Origin: Bacteroidales bacterium
Lineage (GTDB): Bacteria; Bacteroidota; Bacteroidia; Bacteroidales; UBA12077
Length of the DNA: 13,619 nt
Direction: 5' to 3'
NCBI GenBank assembly: GCA_030600625.1
Contig: JAUVLS010000012.1
Location: 1-13,619, forward strand
A program made the position numbers and the translations under genes. Shown piece after piece: positions 5,964-13,619 of this stretch. Under the pieces are notes generated by a model that saw only the letters and a list, made by a program, of their open reading frames with translations, had not been told where the DNA came from and did not search any database. Each line of letters starts with the position of its first letter. Within the stretch, counting starts at the first letter, position 1.

Positions 5964-7390
5964 TGGGTGTGAATTTTGATCAGATGGATGATGTTTTTAA
6001 AAAACAGTTAAGGGATTATTCTCAATCTGCTCCTGATGATATTTGGGGAAATATTGAGCAAGCATTAGATAATAACAAAAAAGCAAAAAGAATTACTATT
6101 TATAAAATTGCTGCTGCTGTAGCTGCTTTTGCAATTATCGGTTCAGGTTATTTATACTTATCAAAAAATGGTGAAAGTTTTGATAACAACTTAGTGATTA
6201 CTGAAAATAATTTACAACAGGAATCTGAAAATGAAATTAAAATATTGAATCAGGAAAAAGTTAATGAAAGAATTGCTGAGAATCTCGAAAACCTGTCTGC
6301 CGACAGGCAAGATAAAAAAATCGAAGAACTTGATATAGGAAATCAAAAACTTATTGCTGAAGCAGATTTTGCAGAAATTAAATCTTACAGTTCAAATAAT
6401 CTAATACCTGTTGGAAGTGATATTGAAAAAAGAGAAAAAAATCTTGAAAAACTTTCACAAAAGCAAATATCTATTAAATCAGAAGGTGTTGAGTTAGCGA
6501 TAATTGACGTAAGAAAACAAAGAGTTAAATCATATTTAAATTCGTTTCCTGATATTTATAATTCTTATGTATTAAATGATTTAATTGAAGATAAAGAGCC
6601 AAAAAATAATAAATGGATTTTAGGAGGAGAGTTTTCACCTTTATATTCATACAGGTATATTGCTGAAGCAGGTGGTGACTATAATCAAGATTATTATAAT
6701 AGTGCAGAAAATCCTATTATGTCTTATACCGGAGGTTTGAATGTACAATATAAGGCTATTGGCAGGCTCACTGTTCAGGCAGGAGTTTATTATACAACTA
6801 TGGGTCAGTCTTTTGATTATATGTCGGTTTATGCTAATACAGCATACGATTTGGTTGCTGAAGAATACAAAGACAGATTTATAAATTCATATTCAATTAC
6901 AAATTCATCTGGTGATATTTCATTTAACTCCCCGTATGTAATTATTGACGAAAAATTAATGAGAGTTAATAATCTTTCAGATAGCAAAGGGGTAGCCGAT
7001 GTATCCGATCCGATATTTAATAACCTTGATGCAGAAATTCAGCAGAGTTTCCAATATGTAGAAGTTCCGTTTTTAATGCGGTATAAATTAATTGATAAAA
7101 ATGTAGATTTTAATATTGTTGGTGGGTTTGGAGCTAATTTTTTAATTGGGAATGATGTGTATCTTAAGTATGCCGGCAGTAAAGAAGTTATTGGTGAAAC
7201 TAAGGGTGTAAATACAATTAATTATAATAGTACACTTGGGTTTGGTATTGAATATCCGCTAATGGATAGAATAAATATTCGTTTGGAACCATCCATTAAA
7301 TATTATTTAAATGAAATTAATTCCAGTTCGTCTGTCGAATCGCATCCTTATTCGATTGGAATATATGCCGGAATTAATTATTCACTTTGA
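5960..7390 (+). CDS. Dma-like dual-membrane anti-sigma factor with C-terminal outer-membrane beta-barrel
   Basis: Protein of 476 residues with an unusual order of parts. Residues 1-46 are a short cytoplasmic segment with the pattern FDQMDDVFKKQLRDY..SAPDDIWGNIEQAL, the likely sigma-binding part. Residues 48-67 form one hydrophobic helix preceded by basic KKAKR, fitting an N-in inner-membrane anchor. Residues 70-215 are a charged, Asn/Gln/Glu-rich linker that could cross the periplasm. Residues 218-476 look like an outer-membrane beta-barrel: WILGGEFSPLYSYRY, alternating aromatic strands, YVEVPFLMRYKL, VVGGF-like turns, and a final strand ending GIYAGINYSL. There is no Cys-based zinc anti-sigma motif and no cleavable signal peptide. 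The architecture and ATGA coupling to the ECF gene match the Dma family (Dma1/Das1 in Bacteroides thetaiotaomicron). A barrel-only reading would leave the N-terminus unexplained. Ligand and signal are unknown. Confidence 0.85.
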   Translation: MMGVNFDQMDDVFKKQLRDYSQSAPDDIWGNIEQALDNNKKAKRITIYKIAAAVAAFAIIGSGYLYLSKNGESFDNNLVITENNLQQESENEIKILNQEKVNERIAENLENLSADRQDKKIEELDIGNQKLIAEADFAEIKSYSSNNLIPVGSDIEKREKNLEKLSQKQISIKSEGVELAIIDVRKQRVKSYLNSFPDIYNSYVLNDLIEDKEPKNNKWILGGEFSPLYSYRYIAEAGGDYNQDYYNSAENPIMSYTGGLNVQYKAIGRLTVQAGVYYTTMGQSFDYMSVYANTAYDLVAEEYKDRFINSYSITNSSGDISFNSPYVIIDEKLMRVNNLSDSKGVADVSDPIFNNLDAEIQQSFQYVEVPFLMRYKLIDKNVDFNIVGGFGANFLIGNDVYLKYAGSKEVIGETKGVNTINYNSTLGFGIEYPLMDRINIRLEPSIKYYLNEINSSSSVESHPYSIGIYAGINYSL

Positions 7391-7427
7391 TAATTCTCAT
7401 ATTTACCTTTAAAAAAATATCTATTTT

Positions 7428-7443
7428 TGTAACTTTTGTTACA
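7428..7443. repeat. Inverted repeat TGTAAC-TTTT-GTTACA
   Basis: Perfect 6-bp arms around a TTTT spacer, 38 nt after the barrel gene stop. It overlaps the end of TATTTTTG (7422-7429), a full match to the TAnnTTTG -7 consensus, and has the same 6-4-6 layout as the repeat in front of znuA. It may be an operator over a promoter for the transglycosylase gene, or a weak hairpin. The site is short and the reading uncertain. Confidence 0.33.
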
Positions 7444-7451
7444 TTTTATTG

Positions 7452-7469
7452 TTTATATAATTATATAAA
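7452..7469. repeat. Perfect 18-bp A/T palindrome
   Basis: TTTATATAA followed directly by TTATATAAA is a perfect palindrome made only of A and T, 38 nt upstream of the transglycosylase ATG. In DNA of this composition it may be chance. Its position suits an operator or an easily melted promoter region. Confidence 0.35.
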
Positions 7470-7506
7470 TTTTTTGTGCTTTTGGATATTTAAGAAATAA
7501 TAAAAT

Positions 7507-8481
7507 ATGAAAAGAAAATATACATTTTTGACTTTATTAGGATTGTTAATAGCTTCTCTTATTTTTATTAATTCACGACCGGAAGAAAAACCTACTGATA
7601 ATGATTTTCAGCAAGCTTTTCAAAAGAAATATTCAGTATTTTCATTATCACTTCCGGATGATTTAACGTTTGCCGGCGAGGCTGTTCCTTTAGATCATTT
7701 TGATATAAGGGAGTCATTAGATCAGGAATTATTGATAAATACATACTGGCAATCACAAACACTTTTATTTATCAAAAGAGCCAATAAATATTTTCCTGAA
7801 ATTGAAAAAATACTGAAAGATAATGGGATACCTGATGATTTCAAATATTTGGTTTTGGCTGAAAGCGATTTGAAAAATGCAGTTTCACCATCAGGAGCTG
7901 TTGGTATCTGGCAGTTGTTAAAAGGAACAGCTAAAGATTACGGATTAGAAGTGAACGATGAAGTAGATGAAAGATATCATTTCGAAAAATCTACAGAAGC
8001 AGCATGCGGGTTTTTAAAAGATGCGCACGAATTATTCGGTAGCTGGACAATGGCTGCTGCATCGTATAATATGGGACGAAGGGGATTAATAAGACAAGTA
8101 AACAGGCAAAAAGAAAATAATTATTATAACTTATTACTTAACAACGAAACAGGTAGATATATATATCGCATCCTTGCTATTAAGTTGATACTTGAGAACC
8201 CTGATCAATACGGATTTCATGTTAGAGATAAAGATATGTATCACATAATTCCAACCTTTGAAGTTAAAGTAGATTCTGCAGTTACAGATTTTGCAGATTT
8301 TGCCAAGAAATATTCTATAAATTACAAAATTTTGAAGTATTTTAACCCTTGGTTAAGAGATTCTTTTCTTACGAATAAAACCAATAAAGAGTATTTTATA
8401 AAGATTCCAAAAGAAGGATATAGAAGTTACTCAAAAATTATTGATTATTCTGAAATTGACTCAACTGCTGTTATTGATTAA
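7507..8481 (+). CDS. Membrane-associated lytic murein transglycosylase (SLT domain, MltD-like)
   Basis: Peptidoglycan-cleaving enzyme of 324 residues, producing 1,6-anhydromuramyl ends. The N-terminus (KRK, then hydrophobic 6-22) is a signal peptide or anchor without a lipobox Cys. The SLT catalytic domain covers about 85-235: GIPDDFKYLVLAESDLKNAVS carries catalytic E119, followed by SGAVGIWQLL (129-138) and AASYNMGRRG (184-193), the three standard family-1 motifs. The C-terminal part (about 250-302: FADFAKKYSINYKILKYFNPWL..YFIKIP) looks like one divergent LysM-type peptidoglycan-binding unit. The protein is shorter than E. coli MltD, which has more LysM units. It sits 116 nt after the sigma/anti-sigma pair and 13 nt before uvrA, so it is probably cotranscribed with uvrA and might belong to the ECF regulon (inference). 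Confidence 0.9.
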   Translation: MKRKYTFLTLLGLLIASLIFINSRPEEKPTDNDFQQAFQKKYSVFSLSLPDDLTFAGEAVPLDHFDIRESLDQELLINTYWQSQTLLFIKRANKYFPEIEKILKDNGIPDDFKYLVLAESDLKNAVSPSGAVGIWQLLKGTAKDYGLEVNDEVDERYHFEKSTEAACGFLKDAHELFGSWTMAAASYNMGRRGLIRQVNRQKENNYYNLLLNNETGRYIYRILAIKLILENPDQYGFHVRDKDMYHIIPTFEVKVDSAVTDFADFAKKYSINYKILKYFNPWLRDSFLTNKTNKEYFIKIPKEGYRSYSKIIDYSEIDSTAVID

Positions 8482-8494
8482 AAAGATTTAAACA

Positions 8495-11353
8495 TTGGAT
8501 AAAGAATTGCTGCAACAACTTGATGAAAAAGTAAAAAAAACATCAGAAGTTACGGTTCTTGGTGCAAGAGTTCATAACTTAAAAAATATTGATGTTTCAA
8601 TTCCTCGAAACAAACTCACAGTAATTACGGGTTTAAGCGGAAGTGGAAAATCTTCTCTGGCTTTTGATACAATTTATGCTGAAGGGCAAAGGCGTTATAT
8701 TGAAACCTTGTCAGCTTATGCTCGTCAGTTTATTGGTAATATGGAACGTCCTGATGTTGATCAAATAACAGGATTAAGCCCTGTTATTTCAATTGAGCAA
8801 AAATCAACAAACAGAAACCCTCGATCAACAGTAGGAACAGTAACCGAAATATATGATTTCCTTAGATTATTATTTGCACGTGCTTCTGATGCTTATTCAT
8901 ATGTTACTGGCGAAAAAATGGTCAAGTATACCGATGAACAAATCATAAAATTAATCCTTGATCAGTTTAATGGTAAAAACATTATGATATTAGCTCCCCT
9001 AGTGCAGGGTAGAAAAGGACATTATCGAGAGTTGTTTGAGCAAACCAGAAAAAGGGGATATTTATATTCCAGAATAAATGGAAAAATAACTGAACTTACA
9101 CATGGTCTTAAACTTGATCGTTATAAAACGCATCATATTGAAACTGTTATTGATAAACTAAAAGTATCTGATAAGGATGTTAAAAGATTAAAGAGAACAG
9201 TGAAAACGGCTATGGATCAGGGAAAAGGTATTCTTATGGTTCTCGAAAAAGACACGGAGAATATTAAATATTTCAGTCGAAAATTAATGTGTCCTACTAG
9301 CGGAATATCTTACAATGAACCTGCTCCACATACTTTCTCGTTTAATTCTCCGCAGGGAGCTTGCCCGGGATGTAATGGTTTAGGATATGTTAACGAAATA
9401 GATATAAAAAAAATCATACCTGATTCAAACCAAAGTATAAAGAATGGAGGAATAACACCATTAGGTAAGTATAAAAACATTTTATTTTTTTGGCAACTGG
9501 AAGCAATTGCGGCTAAGTATAAATTTACACTTGACACTCCGATAAAAGACATACCAAAAAAGGCATTAGATATTATTCTTTATGGTTCCGATGAATCGTT
9601 TAAGTTGTTAAATACACCTCTTGGCAAATTTTCCAATTATTTTTTGAGTTTTGATGGTATCGTTAATTATATCAACAATTTTCAGCGAGATAAAGCGATT
9701 GATAATGGTAAGAAATGGACCGATCAATTTGTTAAAAAAGTTACTTGCCCAAAATGTAATGGTCATCGGTTAAAGAAAGAATCTTTGCATTTTAAAGTTG
9801 CCGAAAAAAATATTGCTGAAATAGCCAATATGGATATTGATGAATTGTATGATTGGTTCAGTAACTTAGAAGAACAGTTTTCTGATAAACAAAAAATTAT
9901 TGCACGGGATATTTTAAAAGAGATAAAAGAGCGTTTATCCTTTTTACTGGATGTTGGATTAAATTACCTGGCATTGAATAGAACTGCAAGAAGTCTGTCC
10001 GGAGGTGAAAGTCAGCGAATCAGATTAGCCACACAAGTAGGATCTAAACTGGTAAATGTTCTATATATTTTAGATGAACCCAGTATTGGACTGCATCAAA
10101 AAGATAACCTGAAATTGATAAACTCATTAAAACAACTGCGCGATACAGGTAATTCTATTATTGTTGTTGAACATGATAAAGAGATGATATTATCAGCAGA
10201 TCATGTAGTTGACATGGGGCCAAAAGCAGGACGACATGGAGGGAAAATAGTTGCTACAGGAACGCCAGATGATATCCTAAAATCCTGTTCACTTACTGCA
10301 GATTATTTAAACCGTAAAAAAACGATTGAAGTTCCTCAAACACGAAGAAAAGGGAATGGTGAAGAAATAGTTTTAAAAGGAGCAACAGGGCATAATCTTA
10401 AAGATGTTACTTTAAAGATTCCATTAGGTAAATTTATTTGTGTAACTGGTGTTTCCGGTAGTGGAAAATCTTCATTAATAAACGAAACATTACACCCGAT
10501 TTTAAGCAGATATTTTTATAGAAGTAATAAACAGACCTTAGATTATGAATCTATTGAAGGAATTAAAAATATTGATAAGGTTATTGAGGTAGATCAATCA
10601 CCTCTGGGTCGAACACCAAGATCAAACCCGGTAACATATACAGGCGTGTTTTCTGATATTCGTAAACTATTTGAGCAAATACCTGAATCTAAAATCAGGG
10701 GATACAAGGCGGGGCGTTTTTCATTTAACGTAAAAGGTGGTAGATGTGAAACATGCCAGGGCGCAGGGTTACGAACTATTGAAATGAATTTTTTGCCTGA
10801 TGTTTATGTGCATTGCAAAGACTGCAACGGAAAACGTTACAATAGAGAAACGCTCGAAGTAAAATTCAAAGGAAAATCTATAAGTGATGTGCTTGATATG
10901 ACAATCAACCAGGGTGTTGAATTTTTCGATCAAATACCATCTATTAAACAAAAATTAAAAGCACTTCAAGGCGTTGGCTTAGGTTATATCACATTGGGTC
11001 AGCCATCAACAACGCTTTCAGGGGGTGAATCACAGCGTGTAAAATTGGCAGCCGAGCTAGCTAAGAAAAGCACAGGAAAAACATTGTATATTTTAGATGA
11101 ACCTACAACCGGGCTGCATTTTGAAGATATCAGAGTATTATTAAAAGTACTAAATAATATTGTAGATAAAGGTAATACTGTTATTGTAATTGAACATAAT
11201 ATGGATGTAATTAAAGTTGCTGATCATATTATTGATTTAGGTAAAGAAGGCGGAGCAAAGGGAGGCGAAATATTATGTACCGGTACTCCTGAAGAGATCA
11301 TAAAGAATACAGAAAGTTATACGGCGCAATTTTTAATTAAAGAACTTCAATAA
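8495..11353 (+). CDS. uvrA: Excinuclease ABC subunit A
   Basis: Damage-sensing ATPase of nucleotide excision repair, 952 residues, which loads UvrB at lesions. Both ABC modules are complete: Walker A GLSGSGKS (46-53) and GVSGSGKS (652-659), signatures LSGGES (501-506 and 841-846), and Walker B LDEP at 526-529 and 867-870. The UvrB-binding insertion is present (about 131-245, [18 protein letters not shown]), marking a true UvrA rather than a truncated paralogue. The C-terminal zinc module is intact (C751, C754, C774, C777), as is the CPKCNGHRL motif (C418, C421). The first zinc module is incomplete: C266-P-T-S replaces the usual CxxC, while C290/C293 remain. The start must be TTG at 8495, because an in-frame TAA lies at 8489-8491 and the first internal Met is residue 83, after the Walker A. 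The 13-nt gap implies cotranscription with the transglycosylase gene. Confidence 0.97.
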   Translation: MDKELLQQLDEKVKKTSEVTVLGARVHNLKNIDVSIPRNKLTVITGLSGSGKSSLAFDTIYAEGQRRYIETLSAYARQFIGNMERPDVDQITGLSPVISIEQKSTNRNPRSTVGTVTEIYDFLRLLFARASDAYSYVTGEKMVKYTDEQIIKLILDQFNGKNIMILAPLVQGRKGHYRELFEQTRKRGYLYSRINGKITELTHGLKLDRYKTHHIETVIDKLKVSDKDVKRLKRTVKTAMDQGKGILMVLEKDTENIKYFSRKLMCPTSGISYNEPAPHTFSFNSPQGACPGCNGLGYVNEIDIKKIIPDSNQSIKNGGITPLGKYKNILFFWQLEAIAAKYKFTLDTPIKDIPKKALDIILYGSDESFKLLNTPLGKFSNYFLSFDGIVNYINNFQRDKAIDNGKKWTDQFVKKVTCPKCNGHRLKKESLHFKVAEKNIAEIANMDIDELYDWFSNLEEQFSDKQKIIARDILKEIKERLSFLLDVGLNYLALNRTARSLSGGESQRIRLATQVGSKLVNVLYILDEPSIGLHQKDNLKLINSLKQLRDTGNSIIVVEHDKEMILSADHVVDMGPKAGRHGGKIVATGTPDDILKSCSLTADYLNRKKTIEVPQTRRKGNGEEIVLKGATGHNLKDVTLKIPLGKFICVTGVSGSGKSSLINETLHPILSRYFYRSNKQTLDYESIEGIKNIDKVIEVDQSPLGRTPRSNPVTYTGVFSDIRKLFEQIPESKIRGYKAGRFSFNVKGGRCETCQGAGLRTIEMNFLPDVYVHCKDCNGKRYNRETLEVKFKGKSISDVLDMTINQGVEFFDQIPSIKQKLKALQGVGLGYITLGQPSTTLSGGESQRVKLAAELAKKSTGKTLYILDEPTTGLHFEDIRVLLKVLNNIVDKGNTVIVIEHNMDVIKVADHIIDLGKEGGAKGGEILCTGTPEEIIKNTESYTAQFLIKELQ

Positions 11354-11355
11354 TT

Positions 11356-11396
11356 TATTTAGTAAAAAAGCTTAATTTAGTAAGCTTAACTAAATA
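11356..11396. terminator. Possible terminator hairpin after uvrA
   Basis: A nested inverted repeat follows the uvrA stop by two bases. Outer arms TATTTAGT (11356-11363) and ACTAAATA (11389-11396) enclose inner arms AAGCTTA (11368-11374) and TAAGCTT (11381-11387), with loop ATTTAG. It is AT-rich with a small internal bulge, and only a short, interrupted T tract follows. Termination may be partial, letting some transcription reach the next gene 25 nt on. Confidence 0.5.
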
Positions 11397-11420
11397 TTTG
11401 GTTTTAAAAACTAAAGGCAT

Positions 11421-12128
11421 ATGACAAACGAAGAATTAATAAAAGATGCTTTTCAGGAGAAAGGCTGGAATGAAATTCAAATAACAGATACCTGGACCAT
11501 TTTTAAAGTAATGGCAGAATTCGTTGAAGGTTTTTCAAAACTATCTCGTATTGGGCCTTGTGTTTCAATTTTTGGATCTGCAAGAACAAAACCTGATAAT
11601 AAGTATTTTAAACTTGCTGAAGATATTGCTTTCAACCTCACACAACAGGGGTATGGTGTAATTACAGGTGGTGGACCCGGTATTATGGAAGCCGGAAATA
11701 TGGGAGCAAAGAAGGGTAATGGGAAATCGGTAGGTTTAAATATTGATTTACCTTTTGAACAATCAGCTAATTTATTTATCGATCCTGACAAACTAATAAG
11801 TTTTGAGCATTTTTTTGTAAGAAAAGTGATGTTTATGAGATATGCCCAGGGATTTATCGTTTTACCAGGCGGTTTTGGTACTTTCGATGAGCTTTTTGAG
11901 GCAATTACCTTGATTCAGACTGAAAAAATAGGTAAATTTCCTATTATCCTGGTTGGATCATCCTATTGGCAGGGACTAATTAACTGGATTAAAGAAGTAG
12001 TTTTGGTTGAGGAAAATAATATTAACGAAAAGGATCTTGATTTAATTAAGGTTGTGGATACCGCCGATGAGGCTGTTGAAAAAATCAATGAATTTTATTC
12101 TGAATATTTATTGAGTCCAAACTTTTAA
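11421..12128 (+). CDS. LOG-family protein (nucleotide 5'-monophosphate phosphoribohydrolase-like)
   Basis: Rossmann-fold protein of 235 residues in the LOG/TIGR00730 group. Characterised members release the base from nucleoside or cytokinin 5'-monophosphates. Diagnostic motifs are VSIFGSAR (48-55), GGGPGIMEAGNMGAKKG (83-99) and PGGFGTFDELFE (149-160); the two Gly-rich loops form the phosphoribosyl-binding and catalytic site, with E157 and R140 in the expected active-site positions. The N-terminal 40 residues (DAFQEKGWNEIQITDTWTIFKVMAEFVEGF) are a helical extension also found in other bacterial members, sometimes misannotated as lysine decarboxylase. The physiological substrate in Bacteroidota is not established. 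The ATG at 11421 follows a likely uvrA terminator hairpin. A short inverted repeat 2 nt after the stop may aid termination. Confidence 0.9.
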   Translation: MTNEELIKDAFQEKGWNEIQITDTWTIFKVMAEFVEGFSKLSRIGPCVSIFGSARTKPDNKYFKLAEDIAFNLTQQGYGVITGGGPGIMEAGNMGAKKGNGKSVGLNIDLPFEQSANLFIDPDKLISFEHFFVRKVMFMRYAQGFIVLPGGFGTFDELFEAITLIQTEKIGKFPIILVGSSYWQGLINWIKEVVLVEENNINEKDLDLIKVVDTADEAVEKINEFYSEYLLSPNF

Positions 12129-12193
12129 TTTGTTATTTTTAACAAGGTGTAATTATTAACAAAGCATCAAAGTTATTAACAATTGTTAATAAC
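12129..12193. repeat. Cluster of TTAACAA elements with a perfect 22-bp palindrome
   Basis: The region between the LOG gene and the last gene holds repeated TTAACAA motifs. First is TTGTTA-TTTT-TAACAA (12130-12145). Then TTATTAACAA occurs twice exactly 20 bp apart (12153-12162 and 12173-12182), and its inverted copy TTGTTAATAA lies at 12183-12192. The second copy and the inverted one make a perfect palindrome, GTTATTAAC-AATT-GTTAATAAC (12172-12193). The 17 bases at 12129-12145 also occur identically at 850-866, in front of znuA. It may be a multi-site operator for the downstream gene. A weak promoter-like TTG (12183-12185) and TATTTTG (12203-12209) pair follows with 17-nt spacing. Confidence 0.5.
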
Positions 12194-12268
12194 CAATGTT
12201 GATATTTTGTTATTATTGTATTATTATAGCTATTTTTATTGAGCCTTGGGAATTTAATAATTACTTAT

Positions 12269-13600
12269 ATGATTAAATATCTATTGCTTCTTGTAAATAT
12301 GTTTGTCCTGTTTGTCTTGAATATTATTTTTTCAGACGTAAATGTGGATATGAATGCTCCCGGACAAGTAGAAGCAGGAAATGAGATTTATGTTGAAATT
12401 ACATTAAATAAATCTGATTTTGATAGTTTTGCCAGATTTCAACAAGAAATCCCTGCTGGTTTAACTCCTGTTCCGGTTAATACTGCAAACGCTGATTTTA
12501 GTTTTAAAGATCAAAAAATAAAATTTATATGGTTAAAACTTCCTGCTGAGCAAGAAATAACAATATCATATAAATTACAAGTTGATCAAAGATTAAAAGG
12601 GACTTTTAATCTAAACGGAACATTCTCTTACATTGCCGATAATGATAGAAAATCAGTAGAGGTAGATACTAAGTATATAGTAATAAATCCTTCCTCAACA
12701 ATTGACCCTAAATTGATTGTTGACATTAACGATTTTAAAAACCTTGTAGCTCCGGTTCAAAAAGCAGGATCAGGAGTTGAACAGGTAAAATGTATACGAC
12801 AAACACCATACCTTGCTCAGGGAAGTAACGAATACCTGGTAAATTTACTCGTAAATAAGGGTAATAAGGAGAAATTTGCAAAGATCCAGGAAATGGTTCC
12901 TGAAGGATTTTCTGCTGTTGCATTAGAAAGTAAAAAAGCAATTTTTACTTTTAAAGATCAAACCGTAAAATTGTTATGGATGAACTTGCCAACCGATCCT
13001 TATTTTGTTGTTTCATATAAACTGGTTCCAAACGAAGACATTACTGAAAAACCAAATATGGATGGAACTTTCTCGTACATTGAAGCTGACAATACTTTGA
13101 GTATCAATATAATTGAGAAAGATGTTAATTTGGAAAATGTGTCGATGGAGAATTTATTGGCTATAATTTCTTCAACCAGAGAAGCTATAACCGAGCCAAT
13201 TGATTATGTTCAGCCACAAGATTACACAGGTAAAGTAAAAATTGAAATAGCTGAAAGTGCCTTAAAGCTGATTCGAGAGAATACAAAACTTACAAATATG
13301 CTGGAACCTGAATCAGGAATTTATTACAGGGTTCAAATTGCAGCTGGTCATCGACCAATTAATATAAGCAGATATTTTAATAAATATAACTTAGATAAAG
13401 AAGTACGAACTGAGTTCCACGAAGGTTGGAGAAAGTATTCCGTTGGATCGTTCTATGTTTATAAAGCAGCTCGTGATTATAGAGTACATATATGGAATAC
13501 AACAACAATAGATGATGCTTTTGTTTCCGCATATAATGAGGGGAAACGTGTTACGGTGCAGGAAGCATTAATGATTACAAGCCATGAGTGGTATCGTTAA
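12269..13600 (+). CDS. Exported protein with two Ig-like repeats and a SPOR-like C-terminal domain
   Basis: I do not recognise a named family for the whole protein of 443 residues. The ATG at 12269 was chosen because it puts KYLLLLVNMFVLFVLNIIFS at the N-terminus as a signal peptide or anchor; a TTG at 12239 would add ten residues. Two homologous segments follow, about 24-141 and 186-282. Each has an FARFQQEIPAGL / FAKIQEMVPEGF motif, then FKDQKIKFIWLKLP / FKDQTVKLLWMNLP, then ISYKL / VSYKL, and ends GTFSYI. They look like beta-sandwich (DUF11- or BatD-like) domains. The C-terminus, about 352-431, begins YYRVQIAAG and contains GWRKYSVGSFYVYKAARDYR and DAFVSAYNEGKRV, resembling a SPOR peptidoglycan-binding fold. 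Location is inferred as periplasmic or outer-membrane-facing. Function is unknown; a cell-wall-linked scaffold is one guess. Confidence 0.8.
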   Translation: MIKYLLLLVNMFVLFVLNIIFSDVNVDMNAPGQVEAGNEIYVEITLNKSDFDSFARFQQEIPAGLTPVPVNTANADFSFKDQKIKFIWLKLPAEQEITISYKLQVDQRLKGTFNLNGTFSYIADNDRKSVEVDTKYIVINPSSTIDPKLIVDINDFKNLVAPVQKAGSGVEQVKCIRQTPYLAQGSNEYLVNLLVNKGNKEKFAKIQEMVPEGFSAVALESKKAIFTFKDQTVKLLWMNLPTDPYFVVSYKLVPNEDITEKPNMDGTFSYIEADNTLSINIIEKDVNLENVSMENLLAIISSTREAITEPIDYVQPQDYTGKVKIEIAESALKLIRENTKLTNMLEPESGIYYRVQIAAGHRPINISRYFNKYNLDKEVRTEFHEGWRKYSVGSFYVYKAARDYRVHIWNTTTIDDAFVSAYNEGKRVTVQEALMITSHEWYR

Positions 13601-13619
13601 TTATAATTGATTTGTTCTA

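Noticed and set aside
5960..6100. Zinc-binding (ZAS-type) anti-sigma domain in the N-terminus of the barrel protein
   Set aside because: There is no Cys or HxxxCxxC pattern in the first 70 residues, so any sigma binding must use a different fold.
8495..11353. UvrA2-type paralogue, as found in drug-resistance or antibiotic clusters
   Set aside because: The UvrB-binding insertion at about residues 131-245 is present and the length is that of canonical UvrA. No biosynthetic or efflux genes are adjacent.
11477..11791. Minus-strand reading frame of 104 codons inside the LOG-family gene
   Set aside because: It is antisense to the conserved motifs of the LOG gene, with no promoter or family resemblance of its own.
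12153..12192. DnaA-box-like sequences (TTATTAACA, two direct and one inverted) suggesting a replication origin
   Set aside because: Each copy lacks the conserved C at the sixth position of the TTWTNCACA box, and neither dnaA, dnaN nor other origin-linked genes are nearby. The motif is better described as part of the TTAACAA cluster.
12239..12268. Upstream TTG start for the last gene, adding ten residues
   Set aside because: The ATG at 12269 places a normal hydrophobic signal at the extreme N-terminus. The extra residues show no conserved feature, although the TTG cannot be fully excluded.

Overview
The window is AT-rich bacterial chromosome, densely packed and almost entirely on the + strand. 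Several traits point to the phylum Bacteroidota, probably a marine or gut-type Bacteroidia lineage: AT-rich leaders without Shine-Dalgarno sequences, TAnnTTTG-type -7 promoter elements, a LytTR response regulator, an ECF sigma factor coupled to an anti-sigma/outer-membrane-barrel protein, and the phylum-typical form of UvrA and of the zinc-binding lipoprotein. The species cannot be named from sequence alone. No tRNA, rRNA, CRISPR array, insertion sequence or phage gene was seen.

Layout. 1-780: LytTR response regulator; its sensor kinase is presumably upstream, outside the window. 884-3357: a tight three-gene metal ABC importer operon (znuA-znuC-znuB; 8-nt overlap, then a 1-nt gap) with a candidate operator over its promoter. 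3436-4827: dihydrolipoyl dehydrogenase, ending in a strong intrinsic terminator. 4828-5411: a mostly non-coding stretch with a possible 53-residue minus-strand membrane peptide, two inverted repeats and a candidate promoter. 5412-7390: ECF sigma factor and, through an ATGA overlap, its presumed regulator, which has a cytoplasmic anti-sigma-like N-terminus, one inner-membrane helix, a long periplasmic linker and a C-terminal outer-membrane beta-barrel. 7507-8481: lytic transglycosylase. 8495-11353: UvrA, 13 nt after it. 11421-12128: LOG-family nucleotide phosphoribohydrolase-like protein. 12129-12268: an intergenic region full of TTAACAA-type repeats and a perfect 22-bp palindrome. 12269-13600: exported protein with two homologous Ig-like repeats and a SPOR-like C-terminus.

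The most interesting system is the sigma/barrel pair at 5412-7390. Its architecture matches the dual-membrane-spanning anti-sigma factors (Dma) reported in Bacteroides thetaiotaomicron, where Dma1 and its ECF21 sigma factor Das1 control outer-membrane vesicle production. The lytic transglycosylase just downstream may be an envelope target of the same switch (inference). The remaining genes are metal uptake, central metabolism, DNA repair and an uncharacterised envelope protein, with no evident common pathway.
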